Assembly: GCA_937871415.1 (NCBI GenBank)
Contig: CALMQD010000157.1
Location: 1-9,256, forward strand
Reading direction: 5' to 3'
Source of the DNA: an uncultured Phycisphaerales bacterium
GTDB lineage: Bacteria > Planctomycetota > Phycisphaerae > Phycisphaerales > UBA1924
Length of the DNA stretch: 9,256 nt
Position numbers and translations under genes: made by a program. Below, one piece after another: positions 1-6,633 of the stretch. Below the pieces are notes generated by a model. That model searched no databases and was not told the origin of the DNA. It worked only from the letters and a program-made list of their open reading frames with translations. How positions within the stretch are numbered: the stretch's first letter is position 1; each line of letters starts with the position of its first letter.

Positions 1-594
1 GACGAGGGCGGGCAACTGCATGGCGAGCAGGCGTGCTGCGTCGGCCGCGCGGGATGAACCATAATGGCGTGTCGAGAGGCGCTGGACGTGCGGCAGGTCG
101 GCCGCGGTCATCGGACGGACGGAAGCGTCGTCGGCGTCGGCGGGCCTGGGGGTCATGAGGGCGCCGCTGTCGCGCCAGCGGAAGCCCAGGCGCGTGTAGA
201 GCGAGAGGGACGTGGTGTTGATCGCTTCCTGGAAGAGGCGGACTTGGGGCCGGGGGCCGCGGCGGCGGTGGGCTTCGTCGATGACCCACTGCATGAGGCG
301 GCGCCCGACGCCGCGGGACTGGACGGCGGGATCGACGGTGATGGGCCCGACGCCGCAGACGTCGTCGGCCAAGAGCAGGAAGTTGGAGCCGAGGATGCGC
401 CCGTCGTCGACGGCGAGGACGCCGGCGTAGTCCGGGCGATGGAGGACGCCGCCGATGATGAGACCGCCGACTTCTTCGGAGGGGACGTCGCGGTGCACGG
501 CGTGGCGCTGGTGGAGCGTGTCGAAGGCGCAATGGCAGATGCGGGCGAGGTCGGCGAAGTGCGCGGGCTGGGCGGGGATGAGTTCGATCGCCAT
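1..594 (-). CDS. GNAT-family N-acetyltransferase, probably tandem-domain, C-terminus cut by window edge
   Basis: The reading frame is open from ATG at 594 to base 1, giving 198 codons and no stop, so the 3' end lies outside. Residues 1 to about 145 form one GNAT domain, a fold that transfers an acyl group from acetyl-CoA to an amine or similar acceptor. Motif A is visible as VGPITVDPAVQSRGVGRRLM (about 82-101), with the acetyl-CoA pyrophosphate loop Q92-S-R-G-V-G97. Beyond it lies the typical closing strand with SLYTRLGF (about 131-138). At about residue 159 the sequence VRPMTAADLPHVQRLS looks like the start of a second GNAT domain, which suggests a two-domain enzyme of roughly 300 residues. 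A CAAGGA motif about 10 nt before the ATG is an acceptable ribosome binding site. The gene starts 44 bp after the SnoaL-like gene on the same strand, so they are probably cotranscribed. The substrate cannot be told from sequence. Confidence 0.88.
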   Translation of the reverse strand, partial: MAIELIPAQPAHFADLARICHCAFDTLHQRHAVHRDVPSEEVGGLIIGGVLHRPDYAGVLAVDDGRILGSNFLLLADDVCGVGPITVDPAVQSRGVGRRLMQWVIDEAHRRRGPRPQVRLFQEAINTTSLSLYTRLGFRWRDSGALMTPRPADADDASVRPMTAADLPHVQRLSTRHYGSSRAADAARLLAMQLPALV

Positions 595-638
595 GCGGGT
601 CGGGTCCTTGAAAGACAGGAGGTGAGCGGGGTCGCGGG

Positions 639-1076
639 TCAGTCCTGGGGGAGTTGCTGGAAGACGGCGACCATATCCAGCCAGACCTGCTCACGCTGGA
701 TGTGGCGGCCGTCGGGCGTGAACTCGAGGACGTGCAGGATGCGGAACTTCAGGGGTCGGTTGCGGCCTTCGAGGCCGAAGGGGCGGCCGGGAGCGCGGCC
801 CTCCCACATCGATTCGTCGACCATGAAGTTGTGGCCGTAGAGGCGCCGCAGGGGCGTGACGCGGCTCTCGGCGAGGTCGGCAAAGAGTTGCTGGTAGAAC
901 GCGCGGGCGCGGTCGCGCCCGCGGGTGGGGCCGGTGGGGTAACCGACGATGTCGTGCGTGGCGTCGGGCGCGAGGGTGGGGAGGACGCCCTCGACGTTGT
1001 CGGCGGCCTCGAAGGCGAAGTGCTCGTCGAGCTTGCGGTCCATGTCCTGGGGAGAAAGGGCGGCGGGATGGGTCAT
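639..1076 (-). CDS. SnoaL-like / NTF2-superfamily protein
   Basis: This 145-residue protein has the length and pattern of the SnoaL/NTF2-like alpha+beta cone fold. A helical N-terminus (about 10-35, KLDEHFAFEAADNVEGVL) is followed by TLAPDATHDIVGYP (about 34-47), then the helix GRDRARAFYQQLFADL (about 53-68). The closing strands include LKFRILHVLEF (about 109-119) and IQREQVWLDMVAVFQQL (about 126-142). Members are small ligand-binding proteins or enzymes such as polyketide cyclases and isomerases; many are uncharacterised. His41 and Asp42 in the THDIVG stretch fall where such proteins often carry pocket polar residues, but I cannot assign catalysis. AGGAG sits 8 nt before the ATG. The gene is first of a likely two-gene operon with the GNAT gene and lies behind the 18-bp palindrome at 1107-1124. 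No signal peptide is visible, so it should be cytoplasmic. Confidence 0.85.
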   Translation of the reverse strand: MTHPAALSPQDMDRKLDEHFAFEAADNVEGVLPTLAPDATHDIVGYPTGPTRGRDRARAFYQQLFADLAESRVTPLRRLYGHNFMVDESMWEGRAPGRPFGLEGRNRPLKFRILHVLEFTPDGRHIQREQVWLDMVAVFQQLPQD

Positions 1077-1095
1077 GGGGCGGGCTCCTGTGACT

Positions 1096-1126
1096 AGTGT
1101 ATCTTCGTGAGACTATAGTCTCACAA
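1096..1126 (-). promoter_or_regulatory. Candidate promoter of the SnoaL-like/GNAT operon
   Basis: On the minus strand TTGTGA (1121-1126) is followed after 17 nt by GATACA or after 19 nt by TACACT, both weak -10 matches. A better -10-like TATAGT occurs in the centre of the palindrome, but without a good -35. In either reading the palindrome lies inside the promoter core. The assignment is tentative because no consensus pair is strong. Confidence 0.35.
1107..1124. promoter_or_regulatory. Perfect 18-bp palindrome, candidate operator
   Basis: GTGAGACTATAGTCTCAC is identical to its reverse complement over all 18 bases. It sits 31 bp upstream of the start codon of the SnoaL-like gene and overlaps its likely promoter. 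Unspaced perfect palindromes of this size are typical of dimeric repressors such as TetR-family proteins, which often control small-molecule-modifying genes. It lacks a spacer loop and a T-run, so it is unlikely to be a terminator. No regulator gene is visible in the window. Confidence 0.6.
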
Positions 1127-1220
1127 ACCCAGAAATGCGAGCCGACCGCGGGCGGGTCGGGCGCGGAGAGAAAAGAGCATCGGGATCCGGAAAGGGGAGC
1201 CGGCTTCGATGGCGTGCGAG

Positions 1221-1237
1221 CGCGGCGTGTTGCCGCG
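1221..1237 (-). terminator. Weak hairpin just after the response regulator gene
   Basis: CGCGGC and GCCGCG are separated by five bases and lie 6 nt beyond the response regulator stop codon. The 6-bp GC-only stem could help end transcription, but no T-tract follows on the minus strand, so an intrinsic terminator is doubtful. Confidence 0.25.
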
Positions 1238-1243
1238 GCCGAC

Positions 1244-1741
1244 TTACGACCCCCGCAACTTCTTGATTTGCTCCAGCGCCCGGTCGTGCTCGCGTTTGAG
1301 CGCGCGGAGACGGAGGAGGGATCGAACGCGGGTGACGAGTTCGAGTTTGTTCACCGGCTTGGTGAGGAAGTCGTCGGCCTTGCTGTCGACGGCGCGTTCT
1401 ACGTCGCCGACCTCGTTGAGGGCGGTGACCATGACGATCGGGATGTCGCGGGTCGCCGGGTTGCTCTTGAGTTTGGCGCAGGCCTGGAAGCCGCTCATCC
1501 GCGGCATCATGACGTCGAGGAGGATGATGTCGGGCTGCTGGGCGTCGACGGCGGCGATGGCCTCGAGGCCGTCGTGCGCCAGGCGGATGGGGCAGTTGAG
1601 GTCCTCGAGGTAGGCCTGGAGGAGTTCGAGGTTCTGGGCGTTGTCGTCGACGATGAGGATGTTCATGCCCGGGGGGAGGGGCTGGTCCATCTGGAAGGCG
1701 GTCTCGCTGTCGGGGGCGGGGCGGGTCTGTGCCTGGCTCAT
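1244..1741 (-). CDS. Single-domain response regulator (PleD/CheY-like receiver)
   Basis: The 165-residue protein is essentially one receiver domain (about 26-148). It relays phosphate from a sensor kinase to a partner protein in the cytoplasm. All key residues are present: the acidic pair D32-D33 in ILIVDDN, phospho-acceptor D76 in IILLDVMMPRMSG, switch T106 in VTAL, and K128 in FLTKPV. The sequence most resembles the first receiver of PleD-type proteins, but no GGDEF or DNA-binding output domain follows. Instead there is a short charged helix (about 143-163, RLRALKREHDRALEQIKKLR), which may be a coiled-coil dimerisation or docking tail. The start at 1741 is chosen because GAAGGA lies 7 nt upstream. 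A frame extension of 37 residues to 1852 lacks such a site and looks non-coding. No kinase gene is adjacent, so it is an orphan in this window. Confidence 0.93.
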   Translation of the reverse strand: MSQAQTRPAPDSETAFQMDQPLPPGMNILIVDDNAQNLELLQAYLEDLNCPIRLAHDGLEAIAAVDAQQPDIILLDVMMPRMSGFQACAKLKSNPATRDIPIVMVTALNEVGDVERAVDSKADDFLTKPVNKLELVTRVRSLLRLRALKREHDRALEQIKKLRGS

Positions 1742-2091
1742 GGGATCATCCTTCGGTGGGCGGCTTGGCGACAAACTCCCCGCGGCGGCCAACTCCGAAC
1801 GGCCTGTTTCCAACCTCCACTGGGCGTTCGGCAATCGGCATGGGGCCTTCAAGGTCAGGCCATCGGCGGTCGGCGGTGCGCGGCGGGCTGATTGAGGGCC
1901 TCGGGCGGGGTGGATGCGGGGCAGGGAGGGGTGAAAAGCGGGAATTCGGGGTGCAGCCTATCGTATGGCACCCGTTTGTCCCGGAATTCGTACGCACAAC
2001 GGACCGGAGAAAACGGGAAATGCACTCACTGGCCGGGAGTGGCCGCGCGCGGAGCGGACGCGTGCGGCGGCGCTCGGCCCGAGGTTTTGGT
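1742..2091. other. Divergent intergenic region between the response regulator and the small plus-strand gene
   Basis: This 350-bp gap must hold promoters for both flanking genes, but I find no convincing -35/-10 pair on either strand. Visible items are a 7-bp tandem TCGGCGG repeat near 1864-1877, two GGAATTC copies (1941-1947 and 1983-1989), and a short inverted repeat GGGTGC/GCACCC (1949-1954 and 1968-1973) with a 13-nt loop. Open frames across it have no ribosome binding site and no recognisable protein features. Confidence 0.5.
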
Positions 2092-2562
2092 ATGTCGCGA
2101 CTGACGAAACCGGCGTGGACGAACCGGTTCCAAGAGCCCACGCTGGCGCACCTGCGCGCGGGGCTGGCCAAGGACAAGGCCTCGCTGTTCGATCTCCTGC
2201 GGACTCGCCTGCTGGAAGTGGAAGGGATGAAGGAGAGCATTTCGTGGCAGGGCGTGCCCTGGCGCTGGACGCTGATTTACTCGACGGACGGGGAGGACGC
2301 GACGGGTTCGAAGGCGTGGGCGTATCTCGTCCCCGATCCGGAGCGCCTGCAGGTGTGCATCACTCTGCGAACCGACCAGATCCAGGGGGCGGGAGTGCAG
2401 CGGCTGAAGAAGTGGGTGCGCGACGGGATCGTGTTCGCGCGATCTGTTGCGGGGGTGTGCTGGCCCACCTACGAGGTGACGACCAAGGCGCAGGTGGATG
2501 ACCTGTTTGAGTTGATCGCCCGCAAACAGAAGGCGAGCGACGCGCGGGTTCAGCACGCGTAA
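2092..2562 (+). CDS. Small uncharacterised protein, possibly YdhG/DUF1801-like
   Basis: The protein is 156 residues. I chose ATG at 2092 because GAGG lies 7 nt upstream and the sequence becomes protein-like exactly here. The upstream in-frame extension of 121 codons is Arg/Gly-rich and runs through the divergent promoter region. The order of elements is an N-terminal helical half (about 16-45), then KESISWQGVPWRWTLIYS (about 47-64), a strand AWAYLVPDPERLQVCITL (about 75-92), and a C-terminal part ending VDDLFELIARKQKA (about 135-148). The phrase 'E-S-I-S-W-x-G-V-P' followed by two strands resembles the core of DUF1801/YdhG-type small alpha+beta proteins, whose role is poorly known. That family guess is weak; DUF3788-like proteins are an alternative. 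There is no signal peptide or membrane segment. It is 163 bp upstream of dacB on the same strand, so cotranscription is possible but not shown. Confidence 0.78.
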   Translation: MSRLTKPAWTNRFQEPTLAHLRAGLAKDKASLFDLLRTRLLEVEGMKESISWQGVPWRWTLIYSTDGEDATGSKAWAYLVPDPERLQVCITLRTDQIQGAGVQRLKKWVRDGIVFARSVAGVCWPTYEVTTKAQVDDLFELIARKQKASDARVQHA

Positions 2563-2713
2563 GTGACGACAACCCAAGGGCTCGCGGGCCGGCATACCCG
2601 GTTCAGGCGGCGATTGGAGGCGGATGGATGCCGCCGCCGATAGATGATGGGGTCTCTCACGCTGTTGAGTGGGAGGTTCGGGTACGTGGTTGCGCGCGGG
2701 CCGAGGGCTCGGC

Positions 2714-2719
2714 AGGAGG
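2714..2719 (+). promoter_or_regulatory. Ribosome binding site deciding the dacB start
   Basis: AGGAGG lies 6 nt before ATG 2726. An in-frame GTG at 2669 would add 19 residues but has no comparable site and would put a Gly/Arg-rich stretch in front of the signal peptide. Confidence 0.8.
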
Positions 2720-2725
2720 CTGTGC

Positions 2726-4360
2726 ATGCGCTGTGCTGGACGAGGGCGAGCGGGCCTGAAGCGGTTGGCGGTGTGGGCGCTGGCGGCGACGGTAATGGGG
2801 TCTGGGGTGGCGGCGCGATCGCACGCGGGGGTCGGGACGGAATCGCGGCGCGGGCGGACCAGCGCCGCGCCGGCGGTGGTCTCGACGGACAAGCTTCGTC
2901 GGCAGATCATGGACGCGATCGCGGCGGCGCGACTGGCGCCCGGGCGCGTGGGCGTGTCGGTGCGTGACTGCGGGACCAACGACGAACTGGTGCTGGTGCA
3001 GCCGCAATCGGACGAAGACCGCCAGTTCATCCCGGCGAGCAACCTCAAACTCATCACGTCGGGCGTGGCGATGCTGGCGCTGGGGGCGGACTACGAGTTC
3101 AAGACGACGTTTGTGGTGCAAGGGAACCGGCTGATCATCCGCGCGTCGGGAGACCCGGCGCTGGCGGACCCGGTGCTGCTGGAGAAACTGGGGGTGACGA
3201 CGGATCAGTTCGTAAGCACACTGGCGAACTCGATCGTGGCGGCGGGCTCGCAGCGGATCGACGAGGTGATCATCGACGACCGGGTGTTCGACCGGCAGCT
3301 GGTGCACCCGGACTGGCCGGCGGACCAGTTGAGCCGCGCGTACTGCGCGCCGGTGAGCGGGCTGAACTTCCACGCGAACATCCTGGACGTGTACGCGACG
3401 CCGGCGGGGCGGATCGGCGAGGCGCCGGTGGTGCGGACCGACCCGAGCGCGCCGTGGCTGGAGATCGACCGGCGGAACGCGCGGACGGTGAGCGAGGGGA
3501 ACACGCAGCTGTGGATCCAGCACGGGGCGACGCCGACGAAGTTCCTGCTGCACGGGAGCGTTCGCGCGGCGATCAAGGAACCGGTGCAGGTGACGCTGAA
3601 GGATCCGGGGCTGCTGTTCGGGCAGTTGCTGGCGGACGCGCTGGTGAAGCGGAACGTGGGCGGACGCGCTGGGTCGGACGGGCGCGCGACGCAGCCGGTG
3701 GTGCGGTTCGCGGAGGCGGGCGAGAACCTGTCGGCGCCGGCGGGGATGGAACGGGTGGTGGCGCTGGTGCGGACGCCGCTGAGCGTGGTGATGGAGCGGT
3801 GCAACGTCGACTCGGACAATCTCTACGCGGAGTGCATGCTGAAGGCGGCGGCGAACAAGTTGACGGGCCAGCCGGGGAGCTGGAGCAACGGGACGGCCGC
3901 GGTTCGGATGATGATCAAGGATCGGCTGGGCCCGGAGGCGGCGTCGAGCCTGATCATGGCCGACGGGTCGGGGTTGAGCCGCAACAACCGGGTGACGGCG
4001 TCCCTGATGACGCGCTGGCTGTCGGAGATGTCGTCGTCGCCGTCGGGCGAGGGGTTCGTGGACTCTCTGGCGGTGGCGGGCGAGGAGGGGACGGTCAAGA
4101 CGCGGTTCCGCAAATCGAAACTCGAGACGGAGGTGCGGGCTAAGAGCGGGTACATCCGGCAGGTGCGGACGCTGTCGGGGTTCCTGACCGAGCCGAGCAC
4201 GCGCCGGCGGCTGGCGTTCAGCATCCTCGTGAACGAGGTGCCGTCGGGGGCGGACCAGCGGGCCAAGGACATGCACGAGCGGATCGTGGAACTGCTCGAC
4301 ACGTACCTGGCGAGCCAGGAGTCGCGTCCGAACCCGGCGGGCGAGGCCGTGGGCGGTTGA
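2726..4360 (+). CDS. dacB: D-alanyl-D-alanine carboxypeptidase/endopeptidase, PBP4 type (peptidase S13)
   Basis: This 544-residue enzyme should trim the terminal D-Ala of peptidoglycan stem peptides and/or cut D-Ala-mDAP cross-links in the periplasm. A signal peptide is clear: basic n-region, hydrophobic core LAVWALAATVMGSGVA (about 14-29) and a likely cleavage after S-H-A (about 34). The three active-site motifs of the S13 family are present and well spaced. They are S105-N-L-K108 (in FIPASNLKLITSG), S363-D-N365 (in VDSDNLYAECMLK) and K473-S-G475 (in VRAKSGYIRQVRTLSGF). The family signature DGSGLSRNN lies between the last two. About 258 residues separate the first two motifs, enough for the extra domains that PBP4 inserts there. 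Compared with about 477 residues in E. coli DacB, the excess is mostly a disordered Arg/Ser/Thr linker after the signal peptide and scattered loops. It appears soluble or loosely attached, since no C-terminal anchor is visible. Its presence implies a peptidoglycan wall. Confidence 0.95.
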   Translation: MRCAGRGRAGLKRLAVWALAATVMGSGVAARSHAGVGTESRRGRTSAAPAVVSTDKLRRQIMDAIAAARLAPGRVGVSVRDCGTNDELVLVQPQSDEDRQFIPASNLKLITSGVAMLALGADYEFKTTFVVQGNRLIIRASGDPALADPVLLEKLGVTTDQFVSTLANSIVAAGSQRIDEVIIDDRVFDRQLVHPDWPADQLSRAYCAPVSGLNFHANILDVYATPAGRIGEAPVVRTDPSAPWLEIDRRNARTVSEGNTQLWIQHGATPTKFLLHGSVRAAIKEPVQVTLKDPGLLFGQLLADALVKRNVGGRAGSDGRATQPVVRFAEAGENLSAPAGMERVVALVRTPLSVVMERCNVDSDNLYAECMLKAAANKLTGQPGSWSNGTAAVRMMIKDRLGPEAASSLIMADGSGLSRNNRVTASLMTRWLSEMSSSPSGEGFVDSLAVAGEEGTVKTRFRKSKLETEVRAKSGYIRQVRTLSGFLTEPSTRRRLAFSILVNEVPSGADQRAKDMHERIVELLDTYLASQESRPNPAGEAVGG

Positions 4361-4403
4361 GGCCCGCGCGAGGCGGCGGATGTAAAGCCCCGACGACACG
4401 GAA

Positions 4404-4429
4404 AAAGGCCCGGGCGAGCCCGGGCCTTT
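4404..4429. terminator. Bidirectional intrinsic terminator between convergent genes
   Basis: A 12-bp perfect stem (AAAGGCCCGGGC at 4404-4415 against 4418-4429) with a minimal 2-nt loop lies 43 bp after the dacB stop and 40 bp after the stop of the minus-strand gene. On the minus strand it ends in a run of five T, a good intrinsic terminator. On the plus strand only three T follow, so termination of dacB is probably weaker. Confidence 0.85.
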
Positions 4430-4469
4430 GGCGTTTGGTCCACATCGTGCGCACCATGCGGTGCGGCGT

Positions 4470-5453
4470 TCAGACCCGGCGGCGGCGTGCCGCGGCGAGG
4501 CCGGCGAGCGCGAGCAGGCCGACCGAACCCGGCGCGGGCGTGGCGCGGAAGGTGAAGTCGTCGACCGACGAGTTCTTGGCGTTGAACGTGCCCGGCGTCG
4601 TGAGGAACGTGAGCATCGAGAAGTTCGCCATCGACTGCATCATGGGGACGTTGGTCGCGAGGATGTTGTTGGTGCTGGTGTTGAACTCGAAGTAGGAGGC
4701 GGAGACGGTCTGGTTGGCGAGGTCGAGGGTGATATCCCAGCGGTCGTAGTAGCCGCCGCTGCCGACGATGCTGGTCTCGAACATGTTCGATCCGTCCCAG
4801 AAGGTGATCTTGTCGCCGGTGGGGCGGTTGGTGAGGCCGAGCTTGAAGCCGGAGTTGCCGGAGGCGTCCTGGAAATCGATGGTGTTGCCGAGGTAGCCGT
4901 AGATCTGGTTGCCGGAGCCGTCCTGGACGTCGAGCTGGCCGCGAGCCCAGAAGGAGAGCTTGACGATCTGGCCGCCGGTCATGCTGGGCGCGACACCGCC
5001 GAGGTCCTGGGCGTCGACGTTGTAGCGGTACTTGAGCGCGGGGCCGGACCAGCCCTCGTGCCCGGTGGTGAGCATGAGGCACTGGTCGTTGGTCGAGCCC
5101 ATCGTCATGTTGCTGTTGATCCACGTGCGGTCGAGGTTCTGGTGGCCGGTGACGTAGGAAATGCCGCCGCCGGATGAGAAGCCGCCCTGGAGCGCGGTCC
5201 AGAGTCCGGAGTTGGGGGTGATCGCGGCGGGGCTCATGGCCATGTAGCCGCTGTTGGCGCCGTACTCACCGGCGTTGTAGTTCTGGACCATGTTGAGGAA
5301 CGGCTGGTATCCGTCGGCGCTTTCGAAGCCACCGAGCCAGGCGTGCGCGTCGGGCGTGAGCGTGAACACGGGCGCCAGCAGACCCGCGGCGAGCAGTGCG
5401 CAACGAGACCAACCCTTCGCCGAAGCGAAGCCGCAACGATTGAACGTGAACAT
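4470..5453 (-). CDS. Secreted protein with PEP-CTERM-like sorting tail, beta-sandwich-like body
   Basis: The protein has 327 residues. The N-terminus is a signal peptide with core CALLAAGLLAPVF (about 18-30) and cleavage likely after D-A-H-A (about 38). The mature part opens with WLGGFESADGYQPF (about 39-52), then Gly/Ser/Asn-rich sequence. From about 163 to 302 there are alternating strands such as VKLSFWARGQLDV, DKITFWDGSN, WDITLDLANQTVSASYFEF and SSVDDFTFRA. This pattern suggests a concanavalin-like or jelly-roll beta-sandwich, though no sequence family is certain. The C-terminus is PAPGSVGLLALAGL followed by AAARRRR: a P-x-P-G motif, one hydrophobic span and an Arg cluster. That is the planctomycete version of the PEP-CTERM signal, which is normally processed by an exosortase at the inner membrane. 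The start at 5453 has GAGAGG 5 nt upstream; in-frame sequence further upstream looks non-coding. Function is unknown; a surface or matrix role is inferred. Confidence 0.88.
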   Translation of the reverse strand: MFTFNRCGFASAKGWSRCALLAAGLLAPVFTLTPDAHAWLGGFESADGYQPFLNMVQNYNAGEYGANSGYMAMSPAAITPNSGLWTALQGGFSSGGGISYVTGHQNLDRTWINSNMTMGSTNDQCLMLTTGHEGWSGPALKYRYNVDAQDLGGVAPSMTGGQIVKLSFWARGQLDVQDGSGNQIYGYLGNTIDFQDASGNSGFKLGLTNRPTGDKITFWDGSNMFETSIVGSGGYYDRWDITLDLANQTVSASYFEFNTSTNNILATNVPMMQSMANFSMLTFLTTPGTFNAKNSSVDDFTFRATPAPGSVGLLALAGLAAARRRRV

Positions 5454-5543
5454 GTTGTCCTCTCTCTCGACTCGAACAGGCAAGTACCCCGCACGACGCC
5501 GCCCGGCTTGCCCGCACCGGTCGCCCGCCCTTTGCAGAATCTG

Positions 5544-5573
5544 AAGGTACCAGCGCGGGGGCGGTCGCGACAA
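5544..5573 (-). promoter_or_regulatory. Candidate promoter of the minus-strand PEP-CTERM-like gene
   Basis: On the minus strand TTGTCG (5568-5573) and TACCTT (5544-5549) are 18 nt apart, matching the -35 and -10 consensus at four of six and three to four of six bases. The predicted leader would be about 85 nt. Planctomycete promoters are poorly defined, so this is only a suggestion. Confidence 0.3.
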
Positions 5574-5708
5574 CGAGGATCGCCGATCGGAGGCGGGATT
5601 GATTGATGGCATTTGAGGGTATTTGCGTCGGCGGCGCAAGAACGCGGTTCGGCGGGAATCGGGCGGGTGTGGTAACCGCGCAGCGTCGGAATGCAAGCGA
5701 TTTCGTGC

Positions 5709-5736
5709 TTGGCGCGTGGGGAGGGCGCGGTACCTT
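5709..5736 (+). promoter_or_regulatory. Candidate promoter of the plus-strand PEP-CTERM-like gene
   Basis: TTGGCG (5709-5714) and TACCTT (5731-5736) are 16 nt apart. The predicted start near 5743 would give a leader of about 135 nt that includes the inverted repeat at 5812-5831. The match to consensus is moderate. Confidence 0.3.
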
Positions 5737-5811
5737 GTCGGAAGTAGGCCCTCCGCCGCCCATGGCCATTGCCGGGCTGGACCTCGACACATCCGGGTAG
5801 TTCGTCCGTCG

Positions 5812-5831
5812 GCGCCTGAGTGCTCAGGCGC
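5812..5831. repeat. Inverted repeat in the leader of the plus-strand PEP-CTERM-like gene
   Basis: GCGCCTGAG and CTCAGGCGC form perfect 9-base arms around a central TG, 47 bp before the start codon. As DNA it could be a dimeric-protein site; as RNA the 2-nt loop would force a slightly shorter stem. No T-run follows, so it is not an intrinsic terminator. Confidence 0.55.
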
Positions 5832-5878
5832 ACGGCGGCGTGTTGGTGTTTCGGGGAGAGATTTGGAAGGAGGCAGAG

Positions 5879-6589
5879 ATGGCACGCGCAGGATTGTGGA
5901 GCGTGGGCGCGCTGGCGCTCGCGGGGCTGACCTCGGCGGCGATGGCGGGGGACATGGGCCCTCCGAACTTCCCGGGGTATTCGTGGAACCGCTCGGACCC
6001 GCACACGACGTTCGTGAAGTGGACGTTCGGCGGGCCGGGAACCTCGGGCGGCAACTACTTCTTCCCGGATGAGTTTCTGAACCCCGGCGGGCCGGCGCAG
6101 GTGGTCGGCACGCAGACAACCGCGACGCCGAGCACGATCCCGGATGAAAACGGGCGGGACGACGCGGTGTGGTGCATCAACCCCGGGCAGGCGTTCGTGG
6201 TGACGATCCCGAACATGCTCGACATCACGCACCCGAAGGACATCTTCGTTCAGTACAAGTGGTGGGCGCCGGCGGGAGTGGGCGGCGAGCCGGTGATCAT
6301 GGCGATGGACCCGTCTGGTCTGATGGCGGGGCCGGGGCCGGTGGTGTGCACGCCGTCGACCATCGGCGAGGCGCCGCCGTTCACGCTGTACTCGGGGTGC
6401 GTGTCGCTCGTGCTGCCTTATTGCCCGGAGTTCGAGGTCATCAAGGTGACGAACCCCAACCCCAGTGCACCGATCTATCTGACGCAACTGGTGGTGGACA
6501 CACGCTGCATCCCATCACCGGGCGCGGGCGCGGCGCTGGCGCTGGCCGGCGGCGTGCTCGGGGCGCGTCGGCGCCGCCGGGATGCGTGA
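5879..6589 (+). CDS. Small secreted protein with PEP-CTERM-like sorting tail
   Basis: The protein has 236 residues. ATG 5879 is chosen because AAGGAGG lies 5 nt upstream and a textbook signal peptide begins there: MARAGLWSVGALALAGLTSAAMA, cleaved after A-M-A (about 23). An earlier in-frame start at 5840 would add 13 residues without a comparable site. The mature region carries Trp/Gly/Pro-rich segments, DDAVWCINPGQAFVVTIPN (about 94-112) and DIFVQYKWWAP (about 121-131), and five cysteines (about 99, 157, 174, 182 and 210) that could form disulfides outside the cytoplasm. The tail is PSPGAGAALALAGGVLGA followed by RRRRR, the P-x-P-G form of the PEP-CTERM signal. I recognise no domain in the body. 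It diverges from another gene with the same type of tail and ends before a strong terminator, so it forms its own transcription unit. An envelope or matrix role is inferred. Confidence 0.9.
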   Translation: MARAGLWSVGALALAGLTSAAMAGDMGPPNFPGYSWNRSDPHTTFVKWTFGGPGTSGGNYFFPDEFLNPGGPAQVVGTQTTATPSTIPDENGRDDAVWCINPGQAFVVTIPNMLDITHPKDIFVQYKWWAPAGVGGEPVIMAMDPSGLMAGPGPVVCTPSTIGEAPPFTLYSGCVSLVLPYCPEFEVIKVTNPNPSAPIYLTQLVVDTRCIPSPGAGAALALAGGVLGARRRRRDA

Positions 6590-6633
6590 ACTTAGCGCCG
6601 GCGGCTGATCGGAACGACTGGGTTTGTCGTTAC

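Larger units (their letters stand above)
5454..5878. other. Divergent intergenic region between the two PEP-CTERM-like genes
   Basis: This 425-bp gap contains one candidate promoter for each gene and a hairpin-forming repeat in the plus-strand leader, all listed separately. A 65-codon frame at 5603-5800 has no ribosome binding site and no protein-like pattern, so I do not call a gene there. Confidence 0.5.

Noticed and set aside
1742..1852. 37-residue N-terminal extension of the response regulator
   Set aside because: GAAGGA sits 7 nt before ATG 1741, and the receiver fold needs nothing upstream.
1729..2091. 121-codon in-frame extension upstream of the small plus-strand gene
   Set aside because: It runs through the divergent promoter region, is Arg/Gly-rich without protein-like pattern, and has no ribosome binding site; ATG 2092 has GAGG at good spacing.
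2606..2638. Inverted repeat GGCGGCG/CGCCGCC after the small plus-strand gene as a terminator
   Set aside because: The loop is 19 nt, no T-run follows, and such GC-only arms are frequent in this composition.
2669..2725. GTG start adding 19 residues to DacB
   Set aside because: No ribosome binding site, and it would place a Gly/Arg-rich stretch before a normal signal peptide; AGGAGG favours 2726.
2657..4399. Long minus-strand open frame opposite dacB
   Set aside because: It is an Arg/His-rich shadow created by GC-biased codons of dacB, whose active-site motifs prove the plus-strand frame.
5603..5800. 65-codon plus-strand frame between the PEP-CTERM-like genes
   Set aside because: No ribosome binding site, no recognisable pattern, and it overlaps the likely promoter of the downstream gene.
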